Shown piece after piece: positions 1 through 12,571 of a DNA stretch of 64,000 nt (position 1 is its first letter; each line of letters begins with the position of its first letter). Under the pieces are notes generated by a model. The model had not been told where the DNA came from, did not search any database, and saw nothing but the letters and a program-made list of their open reading frames with translations. The translations under genes and the position numbers were made by a program. Origin of the DNA: Crotalaria pallida. Lineage: Eukaryota; Streptophyta; Magnoliopsida; Fabales; Fabaceae. The stretch spans positions 55,249,001-55,313,000 of the forward strand of contig CM075654.1 in the NCBI GenBank assembly GCA_037953625.1, read 5' to 3'.

Positions 1-1587
1 TCTAATGGCTAATTACTCATCCACTCCATTTATTTCTATTAACCTTATTTTATCCTAATTTAGTTCTCAACTCATTCCTACACTTTCTTTATTTAAGTCC
101 GACTCTCCATAGTTAATCTCTAATTTCTCCCTTTTCTCACTTACGCTACTCACTCGTTCTTATAATTCCGTTTATTTATTTATTTCTTATTATTCCATTT
201 ATTTCGTCGCTAATTGTTTCAACTCTTCTTTAACTAAATTTTCTTTCCTAATTTTCTTCCTTCATTATTAGCGGGCTACTCTAAGGTTCATTAACAATTA
301 ACATTCCCCCGGTCCTAGCGATAGATATAACTACCCAGAAATACACCCCTTAAGGACTGGTAATGAAACCCCTTACCTCGGTTGACGAAGGTAAAGAGAG
401 AACCTCAACTCCGAAGAGGGAGCGGCGATCCGTGAAGCTTTAGCGATCCGGGCGATGAACGGGTCGACGGGGATCGACGCCGGTGGTGAGAGCAATCACG
501 GCTGAACCTAGGCAAGAGCTCCAAGCTTTGGCGCACCCGACATGAGCCCGGCACGGTCACGGGTCGGTAACGGCGCCGGTGAGATCCGTGTAGAGAGAGA
601 GAGGGATCAAAGCCAAGGGGAAGAGAAATAGGGAGAGAGAGAGAGAGATCTTGATGGTGGTGGAGTTCTTGGCAGTGGCGGACGGAGGTGGGTGGCTCGT
701 GGTGGTTGGAAGAGAGAGAAAGTAAAGCCCTAGGTGAGAGAAAGAATGGTTCATGGAGGTGAGAGAGAAAGAGGGAGCTTGAGGGAAAGATCCATGGGGA
801 GGGAGGAGTTGGTGATGATGTTGATGATGATGGTGGTTGTGGGTGGCGGCCGCAGGCGGCGGTGGTGGTGGCGGTTCGGAGGGAAGTGGTGGTGGTGGTG
901 ATTTTGTGTGGAGGAGGGAGAAGAAGAGAGAGAGAGCTTAATAGGGAGAGAGAGAGAGAGATGGAGGAGGAAGAAGGTGATGATGGGTGGTGGTTGGGGG
1001 TGAGCCATGGAGGTTTGGTAGGTGTTGAGGGGTTGATTTGGGTGAGGGAGGGAGTAATGGGGCGGAAAAATGAGAAAGGAGGGAGGTTGGTGCGTGTTTT
1101 ATAGGTCTGGTGCTGTTTTGGTCGCGTCGGTGCGCCTGGGCGCGATGCTGGGTGCGCCTGGGCGCGAAAGTGGCTGGCTGGTGCATCTGATGCGCCCTGG
1201 TGCGCCTGGGCGTGCACCAGTGATCCCAGACTTCGATTCGCCATAACTTCTTCGTTAACCGTCGGATCGGGCCCAAATTTTTAGACAAGCTTCTTAACCC
1301 CTTAAAATTCATATCCAACGGTGGAATTTAATTTCTTAACATCCTATAATAAATTCCTAATTTTCTCTTTTCGGCTGATTTCCAACATTTAAAACGCCGA
1401 TTTAACTCCCGATTTCGCTTAGATAATTTTGCCCCTTGCTACCAATGTCTCATACATAACCCCTAATACTTATAATTACTACTCACCTAGCTCCCAAAAT
1501 TCTTTAAGCAATTAATCTACCCATTCTTTCCACTTTAATTCCATTAATTCATTAATTATTGCTTGGAATTAAATTAGGGATGTTACA
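1..1587 (-). mobile_element. Truncated LTR of the Tekay-like gag-only family
   Basis: Read on the minus strand, this is the first half of the LTR seen complete at 45190-48368, 51163-54386 and 59977-63153. It begins TGTAACATCCCTAATTTAAT at 1587 and keeps the CT-rich leader and the block around a predicted splice donor (G|GTAAGG, boundary about 376/377). The rest of the element lies left of the window. It is clearly more diverged from the three right-hand copies than they are from each other, so it is a separate, older insertion. Long Pro/Ser/His-rich frames here are translations of the CT-rich leader and are not treated as genes. Confidence 0.85.
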
Positions 1588-3750
1588 TATACAATAATCA
1601 AAACAAAAGACATCACATAAACCAAAAGGGTCCAGGGCTAAACACAAGCCCAAACATCTATGTCTTACTCTCCCTGTGAGGGAGAGCACTCCTGCTCGGT
1701 CGAGGGTTGTGCTAGCTCAATCTCAGTACCTGTAGAAAAAATGGTAAGGAGGTGAGCATTACACATGAAGTAGAAAGCAGTTTCTAATTAGACATAGTAA
1801 CCTACCAAGCCAAACACAATTAGACATTTAGCACATGTAATTTCATTCAATCATTCCATAATCATGCTCATACACATTCAACATGTACAGTTGCATACTT
1901 CACAATTTAATTGTTCATTAATCATTTCACCATTAATACTTTTCTTTCTTTTACATTTAACCATTCATTCTTTTCTTTCCTTTATTCTTTTCTCTTATTT
2001 GCACCACTATGAATTGGTTGCTCCTTCTAGGGCATTTGTACACCCATTAGGGACTTTACACCCATCAGGACTTTCGGTCACCCATTAGGCATCATCCGTT
2101 AGGACAATACTTATAATCTTTACTCATTCTTATCACACTTCTTGGCATATTAAATTTACATACTTTAGTCCTTTTCACATTTTCCATTCTTTTAGTTTTC
2201 GTTGAATTGATCAATTGGGTACATCGACGCCTAATGAGGCGTTTGGACCTAATGGGGCATTTGTCTTGATGGGGCATTTAGCCCTAATGGGGTATTTGAA
2301 ACACCTAGCAGAGGCACCTAGTGTGCCAATGTCCCCAATGATAAATTCAAAAGTCCATTCCTTTTTATATTACTTCTTGTTCTTTCTAGTTAGCCATACA
2401 CTTAGATTCACTTATTCGTACATTTTCCTTTATCCATCACACCCAACAACAATTTATTAAAATCAAATAACAATAATCAAAACTAATCACAAGCATAAAT
2501 CAAGGGTTCATATTTTCCAATCAACACTCATAATATTATTTATCACCTATCTTATACATTTATTCCCAATTCTCAATTTAAGGTTTATTTCATTTATTTT
2601 CATAATCATAATAATATCATTATTCACTATCCTAAGGTTCCTATCACAAACTAACCAAACATTCTTAGCAAATCACTATACTAATTAGGAACTAATTCCT
2701 AAATCAAGGTAACACTCACTCCTTACCTTGCGTTTCCATAGACCAGTTTCTTTTCATATGACGATGCCCAGACGTATAGGGACCATTGCCTTCGCGTCTC
2801 ATCAAACCCAAAGTCATTTAATTTTCCTAATCATAGTACACAAAGTCAACCAACGAACGACTCTATTCAAAATATTCTATTTGATTATTATGATCAATCA
2901 ATCACTTAATGTTTACTTAAACCTTTATTTACATTTTAACTAATACCGATAACCAATCATTCAATGATTTCTAACAAATACGGATTTAAACTTTAAGTAC
3001 TTCATTAATCTTAACGTAAATAACCAACTTCGAAATTGTATTAAAACAAACACTTTAGTATTTTACGTACATGGAGTTTGGAAAAGGAAATCAAAACTCA
3101 CTACTTCAAAATCCTCAAAACTAATAAGTATTATTATATCATATTTTAATAGATTATCAAATCAAGGGAGTTTGAACGAAATTCATAAACCCAAGTCAAA
3201 TGGAAATTAAACTTAGAACCATTGCTCCCTCAATAAAATAGTGCAGCTCTTTGTTGAAAATATAATAGCTTTCAAAACTAACATATTCGTCAAAAATACA
3301 TTAAAAATAAGTAGTTTTAGCTTCAAGTCACAGAATCAAATGCTATGTTGCTTAACACTATTAATTCCAAATTAAAAGGAAGTATTCTCGGTTCAAAATA
3401 AGTCCAAGTCGAAATTCCAATATTCAATTAATTACTTCCTTTGAACTTGAAATTAACTTTCAAAGTTTTAACCCGAATTAACGTTATGCCGAATACCTCA
3501 GGTTCCTAATTAACTGATGTATCGTTTAGTTCAAGGACAACTGTACTCAATCGAACTAAACGACAACTCACTTACATAGGAACCCAACACTTTTAACAAA
3601 ATACTTCTAAAACAACTCATTTGACATAATGTTTAATTCGATGTTATAGCAAATCCATGCACCCAATTAAAATCATTAAAAATAATACTTTAACTAAAAA
3701 TAAACACTAAATCATAATACAATTCACTTTTCACAATAATAATAGCATAC
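1588..3750 (-). repeat. Older diverged long LTR, distal part
   Basis: The block 1660-1800 resembles the exon-like block of the AlkB-element LTR (38085-38220): a CTCTCCCT gag module, CCTGCTCGG, and GCTAGCTCAATCTC followed by GTACCTG. The 2030-2310 stretch contains the same kind of (C)CCATTAGG and CTAATGGGG repeats found at 38570-38870. Read on the minus strand there is a predicted acceptor CAG|GTACTGAG at about 1730 and a donor CAAG|GTAAGG at about 2727. The 2740-3750 part is AT-rich without a recognisable gene. It is interrupted on the left by the LTR ending at 1587 and on the right by the element at 3751; the sequence resumes at 13995. Confidence 0.6.
3746..3750. other. Target-site duplication CATAC, left copy
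   Basis: CATAC directly precedes the TGTTTC start of the left LTR and is repeated directly after the ...ATCAACA end of the right LTR at 13995-13999, as expected for a 5-bp Ty3/gypsy integrase staggered cut. Confidence 0.9.
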
Positions 3751-5181
3751 TGTTTCAGATCTTTTTATTGCAAAAGATATGATTATTTAGAGATTACAGA
3801 GGGTTCGTAAACTTAATGAAGTTTGGCTCCGGTGAAGTGGAAACACTGATATTATTTCTACAGACGGGGGGGGGGGGGGGAAGGGGGTGCGCCTTTGATT
3901 AGCCCGATTTTGCGGGGGGCGCCCATTACAAGCGTACAAGTACTACAGATGATATAAATAAATGGGTGATATCAGTATTGCTTCTACTGCCGTGCTGTGC
4001 GTTCTTGCCAGTCTGATCTTACGGGAGCGTCCTTTGTATCAAATATACGAGTTACAGCCATGGCCCTGGGATGGTGAGGTGGTAGCAACGTTGACTGTAG
4101 AGTGTTTGCTTTGATGTGCGCCCTGGCTTCTGCCCCTTCTTTTGTTCACTTTTTCACCATTTGTTTCTTAAGATGTTCCTTCTCTAAGTTTTAGAGAATG
4201 GAACTGGTGTTTTCTCTGTGCTTGGTGTTTCATGGAGTTGGCCGAGTTGGTTGGCTTCCTCTAGTTGGTTCGGTTGCTTCAGATGAGTTTGCGGAGGATG
4301 GAAGGCGTGCACTCTGCTACTCGCCTTCGGGACCTCCTTGTTCTCAAGTATTCTTCTCTTTCTCTTTTGTTCTTCCTCCGAGTTGCAGAGGAGGGGAACT
4401 TGTGCTCTACTCCGGTGTGTTGTTGTTACTGAGATGATGGTTAGAGGTGTGTGCTTTCTAGTGCACCTCCCTCACTTGTGTTTCTCTCGAATTTTATTCT
4501 TGAGCTCTTGGAGGAGCCACATGTGTTTCTGGTTGCTTTTGTCGCTCTTCTGATTTGATCACCCCTTTTTTTCATTATCTATGGAGGATGAAGCTTCCTC
4601 CTTTTATAGTGTGCTCTTTGCCCACTGGTCCTTGCTTCTTCTCACTTTATCCATTGGTCCATGACACTTTTCCACCTTGGTTGCTGCATATTCCCTCTTT
4701 ATCAGGTCCCTTTTGTTTGTTTCCTCCTTCTGGCTTTGTCATTTAATGGCTGCAGGAGGAGAGGGGTACAAGTCTTGCTATTCTTGGCTTTGCCTTGGGA
4801 AGGGCTGACTGAAGTAAGCAAAGATTCCTTTGGACAGCTGGCTACCCTCGTCTGGGTGTGTGTGTGCGCCCTGGGCCGGGTGCGCCTTTACTCATAACTT
4901 TGGTGCTTCTGACGCCTTCTTTTTGCCACAGCTATTTTCTTGAGTTTTGCGACTACTGCATTGTTGCTGGACATTCTCTCCTTCTCTCTCGGCTACATTA
5001 ATGAGATGTTTCATATTTCTTCGGGAAGGCGTACAGGAGAGGACGCCCTTGCACTGCAGGTGCCTGTCACATGCTTTCTCTAGCTCATTATTTGTTTGGT
5101 AATCTTAGCTTCTATGATGGATTTGGGCCTTGTCATGCAATTGGGCCTTGTTAGTGGACCACTCATTTTTGGGTATCAACA
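3751..5181 (-). repeat. 3' LTR of the PMD-carrying element
   Basis: 1431 bp, beginning TGTTTCAGATC and ending GGGTATCAACA on the plus strand. It matches 12572-13994 at high identity with scattered substitutions, and a homopolymer G run at 3867-3880 differs in length. A TATA-like TATAAAAG reads on the minus strand at about 4601-4609. The short plus-strand frames inside it are repeated in the other LTR and look incidental. Confidence 0.92.
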
Positions 5182-5195
5182 ATTGCCCCCTTTGC
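5182..5195 (-). other. Polypurine tract of the PMD-carrying element
   Basis: Immediately inside the left LTR the minus strand reads GCAAAGGGGGCAAT, a purine-rich run at the position used to prime plus-strand DNA synthesis. It confirms that the left LTR is the 3' LTR of a minus-strand element. Confidence 0.75.
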
Positions 5196-5555
5196 AATGA
5201 AAAGAGAGACTTCTTTTCAGGGCAAATCCTCTTTTCATTTCTTCTCTTCCCTCACTCTTCTGCTGCTTTCCACGTGTCGACAGGGGGAGAAGGCAATACC
5301 TTTTAGTCCTTGGAAGTTGCACGCTTCTCCACGTTCCCTCCTTTCCACATACTCTCCTTCTTTCAAAACATCCCCTAACCTTTCAGTTACTTCTGCCCAA
5401 CCTCCTACCTCCACTCATTCTCTTTCTTCTTTACTGCTTGAGACATCTCCCTTTACTTCTCATTTTCTCAAAACAGAAAGCCTTCTTGTTCTTCTTTTTC
5501 TTCCCTTCTCGATTTCCTCTGTTTGTCTTTGCCCGTTTCTGCATTTGCTGCTGCC

Positions 5556-8500
5556 ATGTCCAAGTCAAAGGCTACTGCCCCTTCCGAAGTTGAAGATGTC
5601 TCTTCGAGCTCCAAGGAGGAGATCCAACTTCCTGGCCCTATCTCTTACTGTTTCTTGCAACGACTCCCCTGTCCTCGTTCCTATCCCATCAAACCAGGTC
5701 ATCACCGTTGGGCGGCGGGGATGAAGGCGGATTCGCCTTTCGGTCCAGACTCAGGCGATCTCCTTGATGGCCCACCTACTAAGGCCTCGGTGGTTCTTGA
5801 AGATGTTGCCGAACTTGTTTCCTTGCCATCTTATCACAAAGATCACTGCACGTTAGGCCCCTCGCTGCTTCGTTCTTGTCTTCGCCGGTCAGAGTTTCCC
5901 TGGGTGGATTTGAATTTTAACGTTCGTGTTGGAGGCACCAGCGGTTGGCAGGAATGGGTTGATCACATGTTTTCTACTGATGCTGCATTTGTGGCTATTT
6001 TGGAGAGGGTAGGCGTTGCCGCTGCGATCAGAGCGTCCCCTCGACTTGGCGCTAACCGCAAGCCTGATGATTTGTAGGTATTGATTCAACGTTGGTGCTC
6101 TTCTACTCATACTTTCTTGACATCATGGGGGGAGTTTACTCCAACCCTTGAAGATGTGGTTGTACTTCTTAAGCTTCCGTCTTTTGGAGATAGAGGCTTC
6201 GATGTAGAAGGTGTTGATGAACGCCTTTCTGAGTTGTCAGTGGAGCTGAAGGCTGCTTCGGCTCTCAGTGCCAAGTACTCGCGGGACCTTTTCAAGCGAA
6301 GGCGTGTTTCTTACGCGAGAGGCTCTTCTTCTCAGAGAGTGAGGGGTACCGGAAACTTGGTCCCGAGAGGTCAGAGGGCAAGCCAACGCTCTTCCCTCAA
6401 GTATACCTTTGCTAGCTGGGTCAAATACTTTTTCGGTGACTTTCATGACGGCAAGTTTCAAGCTGGGCCCGTCAAGGATCAACGCCTTTGCCACGCTGCC
6501 TTCGTTGCTTTTTGGCTGAGTAGGTATGTGTTTCCTGGTCCTCCGTGGGAATCTGTTAGCCCATGTGTTTTTATTTTTGCTTGTTCTCTGGCAGAAGGCA
6601 TCCGCCTTCCTCTTGCTTCATTCTACTTAGGCGACCTGTATGCTCGCCTTGACCAAGTGGCAGAACAAATGTGAATCTATCATGGACGCTTCGCGATTAA
6701 TTCCTACATTGACTTGACTTTTCTTCAATACTTCTTTTTCGAGCACTTTCCAGACTACGGTCCTGTTAGGCTTTCTCCTTCTGGTAATGCCACTTGTTTG
6801 GAACCTCGCTCTTGGTGCTGGACAAGAGGCTTTCCAAGAGAACCGTTGATTTCTCTTATTGATTTGGAGGATAAGTTTGTGTTTAGTCCTTACTTGGACA
6901 ATATCATGGAGGGTGGTTACCCCTTGCATCCCTTGTATGACGAGGAAGAGTTTGCCGCAAGGAACGATACTGCTGCCCGCTTTGAGGGAATTTATGATTT
7001 ATGGAAGTTAATTTTGACTGCTCACTGCTTGCCTGGTTTTGTTCCTCTGGACAGTAAGAGTGCCCACGGTGGAGCTCTTTGGCCTTGTGCTTATTGCCCC
7101 GAACGTGTGGCTAGACAATTCGGGCGTGACCAAGCCCCTTGCACCCTTCATATTGAGCAGGTTCCTGTGGAAGGCCTAGTCAAAGTGCTCCTTTTCGGCG
7201 CAACTCCTGATGCTTCCGACATCCCTCGTGTTCACGTTTCTCCCTTCCGTGTTGGGGGTGTTTTGCGTAGTTGGATCACATCTCATGAGGATATTCTCCA
7301 GCTCCTGCGGGATTTTGAGACCTCTTCACAGCACTCGACCCCTTCTTTGCTGCCCATCGTGTACAATGACCCTTATTTCTGTACCTCCATGAAGAAAGTC
7401 AAAGGTGAATATCTTGGCCATTTTTCTGTCTTTGTTGTTTCCCCTTTTTCCTGCTTTGTACTAATTCTTTTTGTTTTGTTTCGTTTCCAGTTGAGGAAGA
7501 CTCGCCTAGACGCAAGGCTACTGCATCTTCCCCTGCTGCATCCAAACGGGGCAAGAGGAAAACCTCCTCTCAAGGTCCCTCCGTCTCCAAGTCTCTTGCT
7601 AAAGGCGGTAGTAGTGGCGCCGCCTCGTCTCGAAAGAGGAGAAAGGCAACTGCAACCGCACCTTCTCGCTGATCTAGTCGCCTGCTAGCTTCTGGTGTTC
7701 ACATTGCTCCTTCTTCTCCCGCTCACATAGACTTGGTCCATGATGATGCTGATGAAACTTGCTCGGATAATTCTCTCTTGGCTTACTATGATACTTCAGC
7801 GAGAGATAACGATTCTGCTGAGAGTGGCGACGCCGAGGAGGAATACCCCCCAGGTTTCATTTCTTGCCTTCTTTTCTTTTCTTGCTCCTATTATGGCTCT
7901 TTGGATTTCTCTTCGTTTTTTCTTTGACGTTCTCATTTTCAGTAACGCTTTGCTTAGGCTATTTTATGATATTGCTGATTCTCTTCTTTTCCTTTGGGTG
8001 TAGGCGGTTCTGGTGGTCACTTTTCAGCATCACCCTCGCCTCAAGTTTCTGAAGGTGGCCATGTTCCTATCAGGCCTTCGACAATTCCATCCGTTCCCGA
8101 TCGCGAAGACCTCATGGATTTCTGCCATCAACCTTTTGCTGGTGGGGATGCTACCCCTTTTGTCCCTCATGAATCTGCTATTTGTGACGATACTAGTTCT
8201 TCGATGCCCCCAGTTGGTGCTTTCAAAAGGGTTTCCGTTACCTCCAAGGGTGTGCCCTTAGATGCCCCTTCAAGTACTGCTGATGTTGTTGATGAAGTCA
8301 TCGCCGATACTCAAAGGTTTGAAGATGTATTTGGCGGGGCAGACACTGTTCTTGACGGGATGGATGTTGAGGTAGATGCCTCTGCTCCCGAGGAGAGCCA
8401 AGTTGCTGTTACTGCTAAGATCCCGATTGGAGAGCCTTCTGCCCCCATAGTTTTTACCCCTTCTGCTGAAAAAGGCATGGCTTCGACCAGCGCGACTGAA

Positions 8501-9235
8501 GTTCCTAGGAGTGTCACTGCTCTTCCCGATGGGCGCTATATGCATGAGGCTTCCCATTTCCAGACTCCTTCCACGAGGGCAGGTCATGTCTCCGCTTCTC
8601 CAGGGTCTTCTTCGGTTTGTAAGTATTCCTTTCTTTGTTTGATCCAAGCTGGGCTTTTCCTTTCTTTGTCTTGATTTCTGTCTTATTATCTCTACGTGTA
8701 TTGTCGCACGCTTTTTGCAGATGCACTTGCCGCTAGGTCTCGCAGTTCATGGGATGCAGATGATCAATTTTTGGTTGATTCATTCCTTCTTGCTCACACT
8801 GCCCTGATACCGCCTTGTGCCTCGCTTCCTCGCCTTTTTAGGGAGTCCGCTTCACGCACCTTGCTGGAGATGTTGTTGTTGGTTCGTTCGGTTGATGTAG
8901 ATGCCTTGCCATGGGAGGACAAAGCTTAGATTCTAGATTGCTTGTATTCACTCAAGTTTCAGCAGTATTCCGGTGCTTGGCTTGAGAACGCTATTGCTGG
9001 TTTTGAGAGTTTGCGTCCTCCATTTGATGATGCCGATTTGGCTGAAGCTGAGCGCTCCCTACAGGAACGCCGTGCTCCATTAGTATCCCGCATTAAAGAA
9101 CTTTCCTCCCAGCTTGATCAGATAACTTCCGAGCTAGAGCGTCTCGACAAGGAGATTAGTGATTTAGCCGTCCGGAAGCACTCCTATGAAGAAGTTTGCA
9201 GGGACACCTCTTTGAATTCTCTCTTTAGCATGTAG
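5556..9235 (+). pseudogene. Plant mobile domain (PMD) gene, antisense to its host element, decayed
   Basis: The frame starts at ATG 5556 (MSKSKATAP...). It continues through a PMD-type core (PF10536; the domain of MAIN/MAIL proteins and many transposon proteins): RWCSSTHTF, WGEFTPTLEDVVVLL, then helices around LCHAAFVAFWLSRYVFPG and FAINSYIDLTFLQYFF. Three GT-AG introns keep frame: about 7405-7490, 7854-8003 and 8619-8720. Exon 2 has Lys/Arg-rich nuclear-signal-like stretches (KRGKRK, SRKRRK). Exon 3 is acidic and low complexity. The C-terminus (about 9040-9200) is a predicted coiled coil. In-frame stops at 6075 (TAG), 6672 (TGA), 7670 (TGA) and 8927 (TAG) break it, and I see no frameshift. 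The gene runs opposite to the element and ends about 3.3 kb before the 5' LTR. PMD function is linked to silencing and genome stability in known proteins; any role here is inference. Confidence 0.82.
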
Positions 9236-12200
9236 GCGCTATTTTCACTGCATATGCTGCTACTTCTATTATTCTGCTCCTTGGATCATGGTTTCGGTTA
9301 CTGCTTTTCTTTTGGCTTCGCGTTTTGCATGACATTAATCGGATTTGACTTTTGTTGCCTTTATCACTACTAGACTTTGCCGCTGGATTTTGATTCCTTG
9401 TATGAATTGACTTTCTCAACTTCTTGACATTTCTTGACTCTTGTTAGCATTGGGTGTTTTGAGATAGGCTGCATAGACTTTTGATGCTTTCTTCAGGTGC
9501 TTTACATACGTGCACTTTTGTCTGGTGCTTATGAAGTGTTATTACTGCATGCTTTCCTTTCTTTCATGCATAGATATGTGCGCACTTCTTTTCTTTTTTT
9601 TGAACAGTGGCCCCTCATGTCATTGGTGCCAAAATTTTTTCTCAGGGTGCACGTTGGGCACGCTCTTTCTCTCCCCTTTTTTTTAGGGTGCACGTTGGGC
9701 AAGCTTCTTTCTCTCTTTTTTTTTGAATAATGGCCCTTCATGTCATTGGTGCCAAGATTTTTTATCAGGGTGCACGTTGGGCACATCTACAGGTTTTGCC
9801 GCTTTGAGCCTTTTCCTTCAGTTGTCACTTTGGACTTTTCAGTTTGCCGCTTTTGGGCTTTATTTATAAACTAACGGATTGCCTTGGATCTTTCGTTAGC
9901 CAACCTCTTTTTCTACAGATTTTTCCGCCCGCGTTTAAGACTAGCGCCCTTGTTTCCCTGGACCTTTTCTAGCCTCGCGATATGGCGTACTTCGCCCGCG
10001 TTTGATCACGGAAATTTGTTTTCAGAGAGGTCTATCCGGGTGCCGCGACAAGGCGTTTTGTGCCCGCGGTACGGTCCAACACTGCTCATTCTTTTCTTTT
10101 CTTTTTCTTTTTCTTCTTTTCTTTTATTTTTCTTTCTTTTCTCTTTTTTTTTAATGTTGGACCTCGCGTTCTGGCATTATTGACCCTGTTTGAGGGGGTT
10201 TTGATACAGCGATACCTCATGTCATCAGTATCATTTGAGCTCTTTCTGGGGACTCCTCATGTCATCAGTGCCTCTTCAGGCTTTACTATTAGCACCTCTT
10301 GTCCTAGGCGTTGCCTTGCTTCTGATTGATTGCTTGATTGCTTGATTGCTTATGCTTCGTAACACCTCTTGTCATCGGTGCTACTTTTCTTTCTACTTTT
10401 CTTGATATTATCAATCTGAAAACATTTGTATTTCTAGATTTCTCTGGCCTCTTGACTTTGTGCTTATGCTTGCTTTCGCATAGTCTGTTTTGACGTACGG
10501 ATGAGCTCAGATACGCCTTACTTCAGAGGCTTGTTATTACTATAGATTTCTGCGTCAAGGTGCTTTGGCTTGCTCATGAGAGCAGACTGGGCTGAATTCT
10601 TGAATTTAACAAGTATACTGAATCCGTCTTTGTTTCTGAACAGTTCTCTGCTCCAATCGTTTGTATGCCTTTTGGCCCGCTTTCGTGTTGCACCTTGCTC
10701 TTGCATATGATTTCATGCTTCAGTGTTTAAGTGTGCCTTTGAGTAACATACTTTCTGAATCTTGCATCTGTACTGGTTATCACAAAACTTGCATTCACCC
10801 TTCGTGTTGCATGTACGCCTTTTGTGTACACCTGGCAGTTGTACGCCTTGCAATTGTGATGGCAGCTGCCTTTGAAGTTTTCTTTTGACTTCTGGCTAGT
10901 TGGTTTGCTTGGAAATATTTTCTGCTTGATCCATGCTCATACTTGGATTCAGTTGTGTCAACTTTCGCTCATGTGCTTGCTTTTGTTTTTCAACTACTCT
11001 CACACGCTTTGCTTTGAAGTCGCCTTCATTGTCAGCTTTGATTGCAGCTTCTTGATACATCTTTGTTTTCGGCCAGTTATCAGCGACTTCCTGTTTATAT
11101 TTTCTCCAGGATTTCTAGCTTCAACACCGTTTCTTTCCTCCTCTTTTTTTTTTCTCCTTTTTTTGAGGTCGCTCTTGGACCTGCATACTTTCTTCTCCAT
11201 TTTTTTTGGGACTGAACTACGCACACCTTTAGACGGATGATTCTGAGCAGGGCACCGTCTTCCAATCTTTTCTCTTTGTTTGCTCGTCGCCGTTCTTTCT
11301 ATTTGCACTGGGCCGATTTCTCTCGAGACTTTGCTCTTGTTTCATTATTCGCTCCGGGATACTTCACTTTTGATCGCCTTCTCACCGGGCGAGAGCGTTT
11401 TCTGTTCTAAACAGCTCAGGCACTTATTGTCTACGGTGAAGGAAACGATCCTCCCATGGTATTGAGCATCTTATCAAAACATAGTGAGTCATGACCAGAG
11501 AGCGTGCTAATGACTTCTCAAATCTTAGAAAGTGGCTCCTACATAAACAACTTTCATTTTTCGGATATTTTCATGCTACGCATGTCCGTTTATTAGTTGT
11601 ATCTATAAAATCGTGTATGAAATTAATTACGCATCATTATGTAACATTGCCAATATCATGTTTTCATGTAACGCTCTTCTAAAGCACGCCTTCTCAACAT
11701 TTAAATCATATGGTTTATAACATCAAACATTATATTTGCATACTAGAATCATGGAAAACAGTTTATCCTCATCATGTAACGGTTGAGCAAAGAACAGTTA
11801 ACCAAGGTTATAACATGAATGACTAGCATTATACGCTGATTTCAGTTTGACAACAATCATTCATGCGTGCAGAGTTTTCTACTTATTGCTTTTCTAGTCA
11901 AACACCTCACATATATCAGAGCGACATTATACATGGTCACGACGTGCGTGGTCTAAAAATCAAACCATACACATGTCATATCATACCACGGCAACGCCAT
12001 CCAAGGTTGTCATGATGCATTCAAAAGCTAGCAAGATAACAAGTATGCGGATACTGTAATTATTCCCTTGGTCTCACACAAAATAGTTTGTATGTGATCG
12101 GACACAATATATTATCAGATTCATTTTTATTATAGTCAAATTCATGGAGAGACTGACTAGCACGATAAAATTAGACCAAGCCAAAGATTGTGTGTACTTA

Positions 12201-12550
12201 GCTTGTAGTGCAGATGACGCGAGGCACTTTTACATTCGAGCTTATCTGGTTGCGCCTTTGCTCCCGAGTTTCTACTTTCAACAACATGGCGCCTTCCTTA
12301 GTGAGAGCGTACTTTCTCCCCTCTTCGGTTGCGTGACCGGCTAGTCGCCTTCATGCAAGCACGCCTTCTGAGGAGTTGCCCCTTGGGGAGCAGACCGCCT
12401 TTCGAGAAGGTCGTTTTTGAGCTGAGGGACGACCTCCTTGTCACAACCCTTCTTCAATTGAGAGCTGTCGATGACAGTGGAGCACCTTCAGGTGCTATCC
12501 TTCGGACAGTGCTTCCAAGGACATTTCCTTCATTGCCTGAAGCCATAACT
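9236..12550. other. Non-coding internal region of the PMD-carrying element with short repeats
   Basis: No protein domain is recognisable on either strand where gag-pol would be expected. The region is T-rich on the plus strand. A roughly 60-bp unit (CATGTCATTGGTGCC, then TCAGGGTGCACGTTGGGC) occurs at 9601-9661 and 9724-9783, with a partial copy between. Its CTCATGTCAT core recurs near 10215, 10255 and, altered, 10366. A small TTGATTGC repeat lies at about 10326-10350, and a pyrimidine tract at about 10090-10155. The 12280-12550 stretch next to the PBS is GC-richer and may be an element leader. Confidence 0.6.
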
Positions 12551-12570
12551 TCCCCAGCGGAGTCGCCAAA
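12551..12570 (-). other. Primer-binding site of the PMD-carrying element
   Basis: The minus strand reads TTTGGCGACTCCGCTGGGGA, one base from the right LTR. Its layout resembles the TTTGGCGCC...GGGGA sites of Tat/Athila elements, including the one at 23294-23313 in this window. The identity of the tRNA primer is not assigned. Confidence 0.75.
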
Positions 12571-12571
12571 T

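Noticed and set aside
405..1244. Long minus-strand frame, Ser/Pro/His-rich; similar frames at 14193-14750, 45768-46304, 51740-52276 and 60440-61111
   Set aside because: These follow the CT-rich leader of the LTRs, overlap in several frames, start in repeat sequence and show no domain. They are composition effects.
3867..3880. Poly-G run, and similar runs near 12690, 17205 and 23443
   Set aside because: Differ in length between paired LTRs; homopolymer variation or sequencing noise rather than a feature.
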